This document shows, in pieces, positions 40,993-52,166 of a stretch of DNA of 64,000 nt. Each line of letters begins with the position of its first letter. Position 1 is the stretch's first letter. Origin of the DNA: Pegoplata infirma (taxonomy: Eukaryota > Arthropoda > Insecta > Diptera > Anthomyiidae); the NCBI GenBank assembly GCA_963921195.1, contig OY992537.1, positions 60,412,313 through 60,476,312 on the forward strand. Direction: 5' to 3'. The position numbers were made by a program, and so were the translations under genes. The notes beneath the pieces were generated by a model. It had not been told where the DNA came from. It made no database searches and saw only the letters and a list, made by a program, of their open reading frames with translations.

Positions 40993-41959
40993 ATATTTGA
41001 TGACCCGCAATTTGTCGGATTTGGTTTGTGCGCAATATTTTCCATGACTCGTCTTATTTGTGAAAATTTTTAAATTTTTCTGCAAAGTCTTCTTAGGTTT
41101 GGCATAGTCTTAAGTAGTCTTTCAAACTACTAAAAAGTAGTAAATTAGTTTTTTTTTTATTAAAACTTTGTATATATTCATATTTAAATTAATTTATTTC
41201 TTTTTCTTGTCTTTTTGTATCTTTTTAGGTGAGTGCAACTTGTTATATTCATTAGCTCAATCACGAAATGTCGGTGCTTGTAAGTTTCTTTGAGAAAATA
41301 TTTTTTATTTCTATTTCTTTTGCTTAATTCACTTGGCTTTGAACTTATTTAAAACATGAATAAAATCCTTAAAATTGTGTCGAGTTTATAACAACAATTT
41401 TTGTGACTACAACTATCCAACAAACAATACAATACAACACCTAAGTACTAAAGTGAAATAGTTTTTGAAAAAAAAAATAAGAAATCGTAAATATCTGTCC
41501 TTTCAATTTCTTAATGCAATCCAGTGCATTATATTATTTTTTATACAAAAATGTTGAATGAACTGGTAATGTTAAAGATTTCCCAATTGAAATGAAATTT
41601 ATAAAGCGTTTACACTACACTTTAAAGTTAATTTAAGTCAGGTCACCAGGAAAATTTTATAAGCTGATAATGTTTTGAGAATTTTCAAAAAATCCTTTTA
41701 AAATTATTTTAAAAAATTAATAAAAATTTAAATTTTTAGTCAATCTAAATGTACTACTTTATTCTTCCATACTTCTGCTACTTTTTCTTGAAAAGTCTGC
41801 ATTACCTTTCTCATCACTTTATAATTTTTTTTTTTGTTAACTCAATTGAGAAGGTTTTGTTGCCAGACATCTATGCGAAAAATTCAAACTGTGTTAAGGA
41901 AATATCATTTTTACCTTGACACACATTTGATTTTTTGGGGGAGAGAAAAAGAAAATTCA
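40993..41959. other. spacer, no gene seen
   Basis: AT-rich, no supported gene, RNA or element boundary. Confidence 0.4.
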
Positions 41960-42125
41960 GTACACTCAAAAAAAAAAGCAATAGCTAAAATTTGTAAAAA
42001 AAAAATTCTTTAACACAATTTAGTTAAATTTAACAAAATTTAGTTAAATTTAACAAAATTTTGTTAAATTTAAGTAAAAAATTGGAAATTTTTCTAACTA
42101 TGAGGATTATTCTTACACTCAAAAG
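41960..42125. repeat. CACTC-type termini fragment with 17-bp tandem units
   Basis: 'tacactcaaaaaaaaaagca' at 41962 and 'ttacactcaaaagaaaacc' at 42114, both in the same orientation. Between them are three 17-bp units of 'aaatttaacaaaatttagtt' type (42016-42070). Confidence 0.5.
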
Positions 42126-42413
42126 AAAACCTTTGTCAAAAAATCTGTAAAATGACTTTTAATTTGAATCAGAAAACTTTCATCAGATTTTTTTGCTAAA
42201 ATGGATATTTTAAGAAAATTCTCAGTCATTTTGTTTTAGAAAATAACAAAAAATTTTCTGCAATTTTACTGATTCAGATTGCTGGATTTTAAAATATTTT
42301 TGTGAAGATTATTTTGTTATTTTACAGAAATAGCCTGTTGTAATTTTTTTCCAAAAAAAAGTTTTTTTTTAGATTTTAAGAAATTTAAAGCCCTTAAACT
42401 AAAAATTATCAAA

Positions 42414-43257
42414 AAACAAGAAGAAAAGTTAAATTCGACTTGGCCGAATCTATGAATACTTCACAATGCCCATTTTAATTGATAGTAAATTTTCTAACGC
42501 GAAAAAAAATAAAATTTTTGATAAGAAATATTTTATATTGTATAAAAAAAATTTTTTAAGTAATTTTTGAAAAAAAAAATACTAATTTACTAAATTTTTT
42601 TTGAGTGTAAAGTTTTTTTCGAGTGTATTTTTTTTTATTGTAAAAATTTTTTTGAGTGACAGAAATACGTTGTAAAATATTTTTGTAACTTAACAATGTT
42701 TTTAAAACATGTTTAACGGGTTTTCAAACGTTAATTTAAGGTGAACATAATTTGAAATTCACGGTTTTGCTAATACCTTGTGAACCACTGGACCGATTTG
42801 GCTGAAATTCAATATGAACTAGGCCAGGGGAACGATAAATATATGTGCCATCTATATATGTAGCATCCTCAGACTTATATATGTAGCATCCTCAAAAGTT
42901 AGCGTGTGTTTAATCATGAACATTTACGAAAAACCCTTGCCGAAACTCACTACTTTGCTTATAACTTTTGAACTACGGGACCGATTTCTCTGAATTGCAT
43001 TACGAACCTGACCTGATAAATGCCCAACATATGTGCCAAACTTCAGAAGCCTCTGTAAAGTCTTTCAAAAGTTAGCGTGTTTTCAACAGACAGACAGAAG
43101 GACAGATGGACGGACGGACATCGCTAGATCGTCTTAAAATCGACCGAGGATCATGAATATATATACTTTATGGGGTCGTACACCAATATTTCGAGGTGTT
43201 ACAAACGGAATGACAAACTTATATCAAACTTATCTATCGCTAAAGTGGAGGTATAAC
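42414..43257 (-). mobile_element. mini-me-1 element, long form
   Basis: Same structure as 12687-13626: 'aaaagttaaattcgacttgg' at the left, two or three GAGTG units at 42600-42640, the 'ccaggggaacga' block, a (GTCY)n tract at 43087-43119 and 'catgaatatatatactttat'. The end 'gtggaggtataaca' has lost bases compared with other copies. Confidence 0.8.
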
Positions 43258-43309
43258 AAAATTTTGATGTAAAAATTTTTTATCAAAAAAAAAATTTTTT
43301 TTTTTGATT

Positions 43310-43400
43310 TAAAAAAGATTAGGAGAAGTTTAGTTATTTATTCGACCTTTTAATTGTGCAATGAAAATGGCGGAACATGCAGTAACCAACCAACTTGCTT
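43310..43400. repeat. repeat F block
   Basis: 'agttatttattcgacctttt' plus 'aattgtgcaatgaaaa' recurs, direct or inverted, at 52890-52930, 55075-55105 and 55620-55650, and partly at 27210 and 5296. It looks like the terminus of a dispersed element. Confidence 0.55.
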
Positions 43401-43450
43401 TAAAATTATGTTTGGTGTAATACTGGTGAAACTTCGAAATTATATTTGCT

Positions 43451-43936
43451 TTCTCAGGTCACCCACCGATTGTCCTGAGGCTTGCATATAGGAAGGAGGG
43501 GAGCAAAATAAGACTTACCTGGTTTTCAATAGCTGCCCAATCTCACATTCAAAAGGGTTCAAAGGGGAGGGGAAAACCGGAATTGTTGTTTTTTGAAGAT
43601 TTTTTCCATTTCTTCAAAAGAATCTATATGAACATATTATACAGGTTTTTTGAAGGCCTATCTAAATGTGTATCGGTCGTGTCCAAATTCAGCTGATTCG
43701 TTGAGGTAGTTTATAAGGTGATATATACGTAAGACCGCGTAATCTCTATCAAAATTGAGCTGACCTGTATTTTTTCGTTTGGCGAAATTTCTTCTTGTTC
43801 GGCTTATATACGGATTTTCCCACAAATTTGATTTTGGGCAGCTAAAGAAAAACAGGTAACTCTTAATTTTTCCCCCTCAATTCCATATTCAAGTTTCAGG
43901 ACAATCGGTGGGTGCCCTGGGAAAAACCTTTCTTGT
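43451..43936. mobile_element. foldback element H copy 2
   Basis: The left arm 'caccgattgtcctgaggctt' and right arm 'caggacaatcggtgggtgcc' are inverted. 'ggaaggaggggagcaaaata' and the core 'tgtccaaattcagctgat' match copy 1 (7017-8108). It lacks the mini-me and so shows the empty site. The outer 20 bp of the left end is missing. Confidence 0.7.
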
Positions 43937-44507
43937 AAGTTTAGATAATTCAGAATATGAATATTTGATGTTTGCACGCTAACAGTATTATCTAATTTTC
44001 TAAAGAATTCTGATGATTTGGGAATTGGAAAAACCATACAAATTTGTTTTGCACTTTGTAATCAATAGATTTGGCACAGCCGAAAATAGCACTTGCTTTC
44101 AGCAAAATATTTTTGCTAATATTATCAACATTGAAGCGGTTTTAAAAACTACAATTTTTGGTTATAAACTTAGCAAACTTATTTTTGAGTGTATTATTAT
44201 AATTTTTTTTGTGAATTTAAACATGAAGTATTTTTGAAAAAAAAACACATCTTAATAAAGGAAATCATTGTAGAAATGTTTAGTTTTTTTTTTTTTTGTA
44301 TCTACCTCAGTATCCTGTCAGGACGATAATGTTTAAGTAACAGGATTTCTTAAATTATATAGTGGAAAATTATTAGGAAATTGTTGAAAATTGTTATAAA
44401 CTTTCAAGGTGCTAAGCTGCCGGGTGATGAAATGACTTGACTGCAATATACAGTGTCAGCATTATGTGACTTGAATAAGATATTTCCATCTATAACACTT
44501 ATATTAT

Positions 44508-44619
44508 TGATTATAATAACTGGATTATATGAAACTAGTAAAAAACGAACCAGGATGTCTAAAATTTTTTAGAAAAACAAATTTTTCTTTTACACCTTTC
44601 TCAATTCAAACCATATATA
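44508..44619 (+). repeat. 112-bp direct repeat, left copy
   Basis: 'tgattataataactggatta' to 'caattcaaaccatatata' is repeated nearly exactly at 45143-45255. A 523-bp unique segment separates them. 'ttat' lies just outside both copies. It could be the LTRs of a very small LTR-type element (TRIM-like) or a simple duplication. Confidence 0.7.
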
Positions 44620-44974
44620 ACATGATTAAAAAATTATAATACATAATTATAATTAGAGCCTGAGCTCAACTGTCTTTACAGAAAAACAAATATTTGAAAA
44701 TAACGACTTTAAGTCGGCCTAAGTGGCAATATAGTATCTTTGGAAAATGGCAACACCTAACATTTGTGTCTACAAAATATAGACCATGTTCTGGCAAGGT
44801 TGCAAAATAAGTACTTAGATCAGAGTTGATGAAGGAAAGGAGGACGAATGATGATTACTAAAAAATTGAATTTATTCACCATAATGCAATTTCACCTTCT
44901 TCTGTACGAAAATACAATAGCAACAACCACACAGGAATTGAAAAACCATGATTTAGTTGATACTTGCTTAACAG

Positions 44975-45070
44975 CCAACTTAGCGTATCGGTCTAGAGTG
45001 ATCGTACCTAAGAGGCAGTTAATAGCAAAAACATTACAGATCATGGGTTCAATCCCTGGCGGCTGCGATC
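44975..45070 (+). ncRNA. tRNA-like motif (degenerate)
   Basis: 'tcggtctagagtgatcg' resembles an A-box region and 'atgggttcaatccctgg' a T arm with a near-consensus B box. The spacing would need a long variable arm. The stems are mostly not formed. It lies between the two 112-bp direct repeats. Confidence 0.3.
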
Positions 45071-45142
45071 TGTTAATAATTTTCACATATAGAATAAAAT
45101 TGACTATTAACTGAATAAATTTGACATTAAAAGTTTTTCTGA

Positions 45143-45255
45143 TGATTATAATAACTGGATTATATGAAACTAGTAAAAAACGAACCAGGATGTCTTAAAA
45201 ATTTTTAGAAAAATAAATTTTTCTTTCACACCTTTCTCAATTCAAACCATATATA
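45143..45255 (+). repeat. 112-bp direct repeat, right copy
   Basis: Nearly identical to 44508-44619, with a few substitutions and one extra base ('atgtcttaaaaatttttag' against 'atgtctaaaattttttag'). Confidence 0.7.
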
Positions 45256-45406
45256 TTATTTATATTTTAAAGGAGTTGGAAAGAAACTGTGAGAAAAAAA
45301 TTGAAAAAAAAATGAAAATGGTTGATAGATGTATGACAGGCCATGTGACCTATCACCCGGACCCAAAACACCCATCATAAAGTCTATACCTTTCATATAA
45401 AAATAC

Positions 45407-47168
45407 TAGAGTCCGACCGAAACCAGTTTTTGAGGCCGAACCGAAACCGAACCGAATATTCGGCCGAAAAAGTAATATTCGGCCGAAACCGAACCGAAAC
45501 CGAAACTTTAAAAAAAAAATACCGCCTGGCATGAATAAAATTATTAAAAAGTTGTTAAAGATTAATATACAGCATATAATGCTTTTAAACCATATGAACT
45601 GTTGTATTTCTGAAAAAAAAATATGTTTTTTAAAAAACTTACAAAAAAATTGTATATTTCATTTGTAGATTAGAAGAAAATAACACTGTGCTACAAAAAA
45701 CACAAAATCGAATATACTTTTGAAATGAAGTAGTTAAGGTTGTAGGTCTCATCGAAAAGATCACAAAAAATGCCCATCAAACTTGCCAGACACCCTCAAA
45801 TTTTAAAGTTATTGTCAAACTTTAAAAGTTTTCCACCGATTTTAAATTTTTTAACTGTTTTGGATAGAAAAAATATAGGGCTTTTTAGATGAGTGAATTG
45901 GTCTATACACTTAAGAAAGATATGTATTGATTTTTTCAACAAAATCTAATTTTTTTGTTATTTTTTGAAAAATTTTTGAGTTTATCGATTTTTTTCTGCT
46001 ATAGTTCGTTCAACAATATATATATTTGTAAACGTATTCTTAAAGAAAATTTAATTGTGAATACGATGAGCTTTATGCCAAAAAAATCGGATAAAAATTG
46101 ACAGAGTTGTGATAATTTTTCTAAAAAATAAAATTAAGATTTTGCATGAAATTGCCGTTCGGACAACCCAGGCAAAAAAAATAAAAAAAATTAAAGAACA
46201 TACTGAGAGATCGCTTATCATTACTTTAAAGGTTTTTGGCCTGCTGAATTCGAATTTGACCTTGAAATTGCGCTATCTTATTAAATTTTTGATATATCAA
46301 TTTTAGTTTAATATCTCAAAAACCTGACCTGAAAACCTTCGGATTCAGCGCGCCAAAATCCTTTAAAAATATTGTACATGACCTCTTATGATAAATTATT
46401 TTTTTTTGCCTGGGTTGTCTGAACGGCGATTTCCTGAAAAATTTTAATTTTCTTTTTTACAAAAATTATCACAACTCTGTCAATTCTTATCTGATTTTTA
46501 AAGGATAAAGCTCATCGAATTCAGAACTAAATTTTCTTTAAAAATATGTTTATAAATATAAAGGTTGTTAAACGAACTATAGCAGAAAAAAATCAATAAA
46601 CTCGAAAAATTTTCAAAAAATAACAAAAAAAATTAGATATTATAGAAAAAATCAATAGATATCTTTCTTATATGTGTAGACCAATTCACACACATGGTCT
46701 ACACATCTTCTTCTATCCAAAACAGTTAAAAAATCTAAAATCGGTTGAAAATTTTCTGAATAACACAAGGTTTAGTGAGCAAAGTCCGAAAAAACTTTTT
46801 TTGAAAATAACTCTAAAATTTGAGGGTGTCTGGCAAGTTAAATGGGCATTTTTGTGATCTACTCGACAAAACCAACTACCTTTACCATGTCACATTAGAA
46901 GTATTTTTTCACTGTAGCACAGTGTAATTTTTGAGCTGCAACAGTCTTACATTTATTGCATAAACTTGTAACATTTCCTTCAATTGAACTTAAACAAGTG
47001 TAATAAAATACGAAATCAAAAAATTCTCCGACTTTTTTACATATTTTTGAAAATACCAAAAAGTTTCGGTTTCGGCTAATATTCGGCCAACATTTTTCCG
47101 AATACCGAATAGAGACCGAAACCCCATTATTCGGCCGAAACCGAAACCGAATATTCTGTCGGACTCTA
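45407..47168. mobile_element. hAT-5, hairpin-shaped hAT-type element
   Basis: The ends TAGAGTCCGACCG and its counterpart GTCGGACTCTA are inverted. The 8-bp target duplication AAAAATAC is exact (45399-45406 and 47169-47176). Both ends have 'attcggccgaaaccgaa' repeats. The arms pair almost to the centre: 'gccagacaccctcaaatttt' (45785) with 'aaaatttgagggtgtctggc' (46815), and 'ttcggacaacccaggc' (46158) with 'gcctgggttgtctgaa' (46409). 1762 bp, no transposase. Confidence 0.85.
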
Positions 47169-47555
47169 AAAAATACCTATCACTTTTGAAAAAAAAAGAA
47201 ATGGCATACATTTTTGTAACGGGACTTAGAAAATTTTCAAAACTTAGAAAATTTTTGAAAAATTTTTTTCTTCTTTAAAATACTTGTTATTCCAAAACGG
47301 AAGAAAATTAAAAAAAAAAAATTTCTAACTACAATCGATTTGATGAAATTTTTAACTCCAAAAAGCAAAAAAATGTTTCTGAAAATTTTTAAATTTTGTT
47401 TAAAACTTGGTGAAAATTGAAAAATTTGAATTTTTTCCAATTGTCTCCAGTCACGGGATAAGTTTTTTTAAGACAACCGGCCAAAAAAAATTTCAGTTAA
47501 AAAATATTCCTAGTGTAGTATGAGCATAGAAAGGCCATTTCCGTTTTCAGAAGTA

Positions 47556-47722
47556 AAAACAAGTAGAAAAGTTAAATTCAACTTGGCCGAATCTATGAAT
47601 ACCCTCCACAATGCTCTTTTTAAGTGATGGTAAATTTTCTTACGTGAAAAAATAACATTTTTGATTAGAAATATTTTATTTTGTGTAAAACAACTTTGTT
47701 TTTAGTAATTTTTGAAAAAAAA
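47556..47722 (-). repeat. mini-me-1 3' fragment
   Basis: 'aacaagtagaaaagttaaat' then 'aatgctctttttaagtgatg' is the end of a mini-me-1 that stops after about 165 bp. Confidence 0.65.
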
Positions 47723-47793
47723 AACAAGTGAGAGTGTTATATTCGAATGCTGTGCGGAATCTTTTATACCCTCCAAAATGTTAAAAACAATAT
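47723..47793 (-). repeat. mini-me-3 3' end fragment
   Basis: 'acaagtgagagtgttatatt' with 'gcggaatcttttataccctc' is the complement of the mini-me-3 end. It is wedged between two mini-me-1 sequences, so insertion near the ends of such elements has happened repeatedly. Confidence 0.5.
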
Positions 47794-48643
47794 AAACAAG
47801 TAGAAAAGCTAAATTCGACTTGGCCGAATCTATGAATACCCTCTACAATGCCCTTTTTAAGTTATAGTAAATTTTCCAGAGTGAACAAATAATATTTTTG
47901 ATTAGAAATATTTTATTTTGTTTAAAAAAACTTTTTTTTTTAACTAATTTTTGAAAAAAAAAAATTATTTACTAAATTTTTTTTGAGTGTATAATTTTTT
48001 TTTTGAGTGTAACATTTTTTTCGAGTGTATTTTTTTTTTCTTTTCGTGTAAAAATATTTTTGAGTGACAAAAATGCGTTGTAAAATATTTTTGTGACTTA
48101 CCAATGTTTTTAAAACCTGTAACGGGGTTTCAACACGTGAATTTAAGGTGATGCGAATCTGAAATTTACGGTTTTGCTAATAACTTTTGAACCACTGGAC
48201 TGATTTGGCTGAAATTCAATACGAACTAGGCCAGGGGAACGAAAAATATATATACCAAGCTTCAGCATCCTCAAAATTGTCTTTCGAAAGTTAGCGTGTT
48301 ATTTATCTCATAAATTCACGAAAAACCTTTGCCGAAATTCAGTCTTTTGCTCATAACTTTTGAACCACTGGACCGATTTTGCTGGCTTGCAATACCAACC
48401 TGACCAGGTAAATGCCCAACATAGGTGCCAAACTTCAGGAACCTCCGTAAAGTCTTTCAAAAGTTAACGTGCTTTCAACAGACAGACAGACGTACAGATG
48501 GACGGATGGACGGACGGACGGACGGACATCGCTATATCGTCTTAAAATCCATCAAGGATCATGAATATATATACTTTATGGGGTCCTAGACCAATATTTC
48601 GAGGTGTTAGAAACGAAATGACAAACTTACCTTCTATCACTAG

Positions 48644-50795
48644 CAGTGGCGGGTACAGCTTTTGGGTCTGGGGGGGGAAAAAATTTTTTTTACTTCGAAA
48701 AAAAATCATAAATTCTCCTTTGTTGACGAGCAAAAACAGGGATACGTTTTTTTTACAAAAAAAAAGTGATGGGAAAGCTATAAAATCATCAAATTTATTA
48801 GTTCTTGCCGAATAAGGTTTGTCCTTAATGATCATATTTCGTTTAGATCCATTTTTTTTAATTTTTTTAAAAGAAAATTTTATATTTTTCGTATACATAA
48901 GAAGAGAATTTTTTTATAGAAGAAATACTCGCTACATAGAAAACATCAGATGTTGAGAAATTTTTCGTGAAAAATTTATTTTTTATGGGGAAAATATCTC
49001 AGAATATAAGACTAAATGTCTCAGAATCTGAGACTATTTTCGTATAGAAAAATTTTCGGATTTTTAAAAGAAATTTAAAAGAAAATTGTATATTTTTCGT
49101 ATACATAAGAGAAGTCTAAATCTGAGAATTTAATAGAAGAAATTCTTCCTACATAGAAAATATCAGATTTTCAGAAATTTTTCGTGAAATTGTTTTTTTA
49201 TAGGGTACATGTCTCAGAATATAAGACTTCTTCTTAACGAAAAATGTCTCAGAATCTAAAACTTTTTTCGTATAGAAAAATTTTTAGATTCAAAGAATTT
49301 TCTTCCACAGAAAAAGTCTCAGATTCTGAGACATTTTACTATAGAAAAAGTCTCATATTATAAAGCATTACTGAGACATTTTCCTATAGAGAGGTCTCTA
49401 ATTATTAGATTTGTTTCGTACTGAAAAAATTTTAGATTCTGAGACCTTTTTTCTATAGAAAGTCTTAGATTCTTTGACCTTTTTCCAATAGAAAAAGTCT
49501 CAGATTCTAAAACCTTTTTCCTAAAGAAAAAGTTTCAAATTCTGAGATCTATTTCCTAAAGAATAAGGCTCAGATTCTCACACATTTTTCCTAAAGAAAA
49601 AGTCTCAGATTCTGAGAGCTTTTTCGTATATAGAAAGTTTAAAATTCTGGCACTTTTTCTCTAAAGAAGAAGTGACAGATTCTGAGACCTTTTTCTGATT
49701 CTGAAATCTAAGACACTTTCCTATAGAAAAAGTCATAGATTAGGAAATGTTCTTCCTATACAAAACGTCTCAAACTTAAAGACCTTTTTCCTATCGAAAG
49801 GTCACAGATTCTGAGACCTGTTTCCTATAGAAAAAGTCTAAGATTCTGAGACATTTTTCTAAGATTATAAGACCTTATTCCTATAAAAAAGTCTTAGATT
49901 CTAAAACCTTTTTCCCGTTGAAAAAGTCTCAGATTCTGCGACCTTTTACCAATTCAATTAGTTTCAACTTCTGAGACTATTTTTCAACAATAAAAAGTCT
50001 CAGACTTTGAGAACTTTTTCTTCTTAAAAAAGAATCAGATTCTGACACATTTTTCCTTAAAAAAATCTCAAATTCAGAAATTCTGAGACTTTTTTCCATA
50101 GAAAAATTCTTCTGCGACCTTTTTCCTATAAATAAGTTTTGAGACCTTTTTCACTTAAAAAGATCTCAAATTCTGAAATTCTGAGACTTTTTTCCCATAG
50201 AAAAATTCTTCTGCGATCTTTTTCCTATAAATAAGTTTTGAGACCTTTTTCACTTAAAAAAGGTCTCAGATTCTGAAAATTTGTTATTTAGAAAGAGTTT
50301 ATTCTTTAGAAAAAAAATTTTAAATAGTTTTACAAATCTTCGACTATCAACATTTTTAAGATTTTATGATATTTTTTTTTATTGCTATGTAGAACACTTT
50401 TTATATAAACCAAATTAAGATCCTGTAACATTTTTCTAAACAAAAAAAGCATATTCTAAGTAATTTGTTTATGCAAAAATTCATAATAAGATTGACAGAT
50501 ATTTTTCACAGAAAATTTTCAGATTGATTCACTTTTTCCTTAAAAAATTTTCCATTTTAAAATTTTCAGATTTTTTTCTATGAAAAATTTTTGGACTTCA
50601 AAATTTTTTTAGAAAATTTCCTACTTTCTTTTTTTCTTCTTTTTCTTTCCTTTTCTCTCTTTTTTCTTTTTTTTTCCTCTTTTTTTCTTTTTTTCCATTT
50701 TTTTTTTTTTCTTTTCGAAATTTGGTCTGGGGGGGGGGGGGGGAAATTTCCCCTTTCCCCCCCCCCCCCCCCCCCCCCCCTTGTACCCGCGCATG
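48644..50795. mobile_element. hAT-3, hAT-type element with internal satellite
   Basis: The ends CAGTGGCGGGTACAG and TTGTACCCGCGCATG are imperfectly inverted. The 8-bp duplication ATCACTAG is exact (48636-48643 and 50796-50803) and the empty site 'atcactagagtgga' is seen in the mini-me-1 at 13607. G-run 'ctggggggggg' patches lie in the same orientation at both ends (48668-48676, about 50726), the right one followed by a C run (about 50758-50780). The middle is a satellite. No transposase. Confidence 0.85.
48960..50290. repeat. satellite array inside hAT-3
   Basis: About thirty imperfect units alternating 'agattctgagacc' and 'ttttcctatagaaaaagtct', period roughly 40-50 bp. Each unit is partly self-complementary (AGACT/AGTCT, TATAG/CTATA). 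Near the end, a unit of about 107 bp is itself duplicated (about 50070-50175 and 50177-50270). A short block of the same satellite is at 33975. Confidence 0.8.
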
Positions 50796-50820
50796 ATCAC
50801 TAGAGTGGAGGGTATAAAAA

Positions 50821-51165
50821 AATAATTTGGCGATCGATCATAATTCTCACGAACATTATCCTCATAACGGAAAAGGGAATTATGACCAAATGCATCACGG
50901 CCATTCTCCACATTTTAGTTGCGTTCATTTTCCTAATGGTTGTGATGTTCATTCCTCGTAGTCCTACGTCATGCTCTATCAAGTTAGAAGTTAACACCAT
51001 GCAGCTTTTTTTAACACCGCCCTTGTTGTGGGCGTGGCACCTAAAATTTAAAATTTATAATAAACTTTTCGCTAATTATATAAAGAGACAAAAAAGTTGA
51101 TAGAGGTATATTATAAAATTGAAATTGCTAAAAATAGGATTTATTTTGCCTTTATGTAAAAATTA
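50821..51165. other. spacer, no gene seen
   Basis: Slightly less AT-rich at 50840-51030, but no frame there shows a recognisable domain. Confidence 0.35.
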
Positions 51166-52045
51166 CACCGCTCAACACCCAATTTCCGGTTTGAATTCTG
51201 GTGATTTATTTTTATTAGACTTTGATCTCCTGATTCCAAATCTGTTCTTCAAATTTTTCCATCACGTCCAGATTTTTAGTTATTCATGGTTGAAAATGTG
51301 AAAAGACGATTTTTGCATTATTTGAAAGCCTGCACAGAAGCCATTCAGTGGAATACAAATCTGGTATAAAGCGCAAAAGTATAATTTGTCTATGGTCTCC
51401 AACATAGAAAACATTTTTTTTCTAATTATTGCGTTTGGTTGGGTTACACTTGCGTTTTAAAATGATACTTTTTAAAATTATCATTTTTGTAAAAAAGGTA
51501 TGTATTTTTGATATTTTTCAAATAAAAACTAAAAAAAAATATTTTACAAATTCAAGTTCTCTGTGTTATTTTTTGTATAAACCGGAAGATATCTTTAATG
51601 GGTTTAAAAGTCTATAAGAAAGAATGAACTTTTGCCCAAATTTTGAGCTCATCACAATAAAGATTGATCATCTGGTTTTTGTTTTAGAGCTTTTTAAAAA
51701 TGGTGCTTTTTCTAATTTTTTTCACAGTGTTTTTTTTTAGACTACATGTTTGACCAATAATAGTACAACAACTTCAAATTTTTTTGATTATATATTTGAG
51801 ATCATAGTTCAATTATACTCTATCGCTTTATACCAGATTTTTATTCCACCCAGTGACTGCTGTGCAGGCTTTCAAAAAAGGCAAAAGACGCATTATTTTT
51901 TCGCATTTTCAACCGCGAATAATTAAAATTCTAGACGTGATGGAAAAATTTGGAGCACAGATTTGGAATCAGCAAGTCAAAATCTTTAAAAATTTTATAT
52001 GAAACTTCAAACCGGAGCCAAAAACCTTCGATTTGTTGAGCGGTG
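51166..52045. mobile_element. TTA-flanked foldback element
   Basis: The ends CACCGCTCAACA and TGTTGAGCGGTG are inverted, with TTA on both sides (51163-51165 and 52046-52048). The arms pair further in: 'aaatttttccatcacgtc' with 'gacgtgatggaaaaattt', and 'agcctgcacagaag' with 'ctgtgcaggct'. A 3-bp TTA duplication is what PIF/Harbinger elements make; the terminal bases are not diagnostic. 880 bp, no transposase. Confidence 0.65.
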
Positions 52046-52071
52046 TTATTAATATGTAGACATACTCTAAC

Positions 52072-52166
52072 AATGAAGTGGTTGTGCAGACTAAAGTGTC
52101 TGCCAATCAATATTGTTAATGGTATGAATATGACAAAAAATATTCAAGGTTCGATTCTCGATGGGG
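52072..52166 (+). ncRNA. tRNA-like motif (degenerate)
   Basis: 'aaggttcgattctcg' holds a B box with one mismatch. Upstream 'gcagactaaagtgtctgc' is a perfect small hairpin with a 6-bp stem. A normal cloverleaf cannot be drawn. Confidence 0.25.

Larger units (their letters stand above)
47794..50820 (-). mobile_element. mini-me-1 element split by hAT-3
   Basis: Reads 'aacaagtagaaaagctaaat' at the left and 'tagagtggagggtataaaaa' at the right. It has GAGTG units at 47985-48040, a long (GTCY)n tract at 48477-48528 and 'catgaatatatatactttat'. The part after 'ctatcactag' lies 2.15 kb away, beyond hAT-3. Confidence 0.8.

Noticed and set aside
48542..48898. 118-codon open frame on the minus strand
   Set aside because: It crosses the mini-me-1/hAT-3 border at 48644, so it cannot be an old gene; composition reflects A/T and G runs.
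48960..50290. CRISPR-like array of alternating repeats
   Set aside because: Units are imperfect, spacers are not unique, the array is inside a hAT element and the genome is eukaryotic.
50591..50911. Pro-, Phe- and Lys-rich frames
   Set aside because: Translation of poly-T, poly-G and poly-C tracts at the right end of hAT-3.
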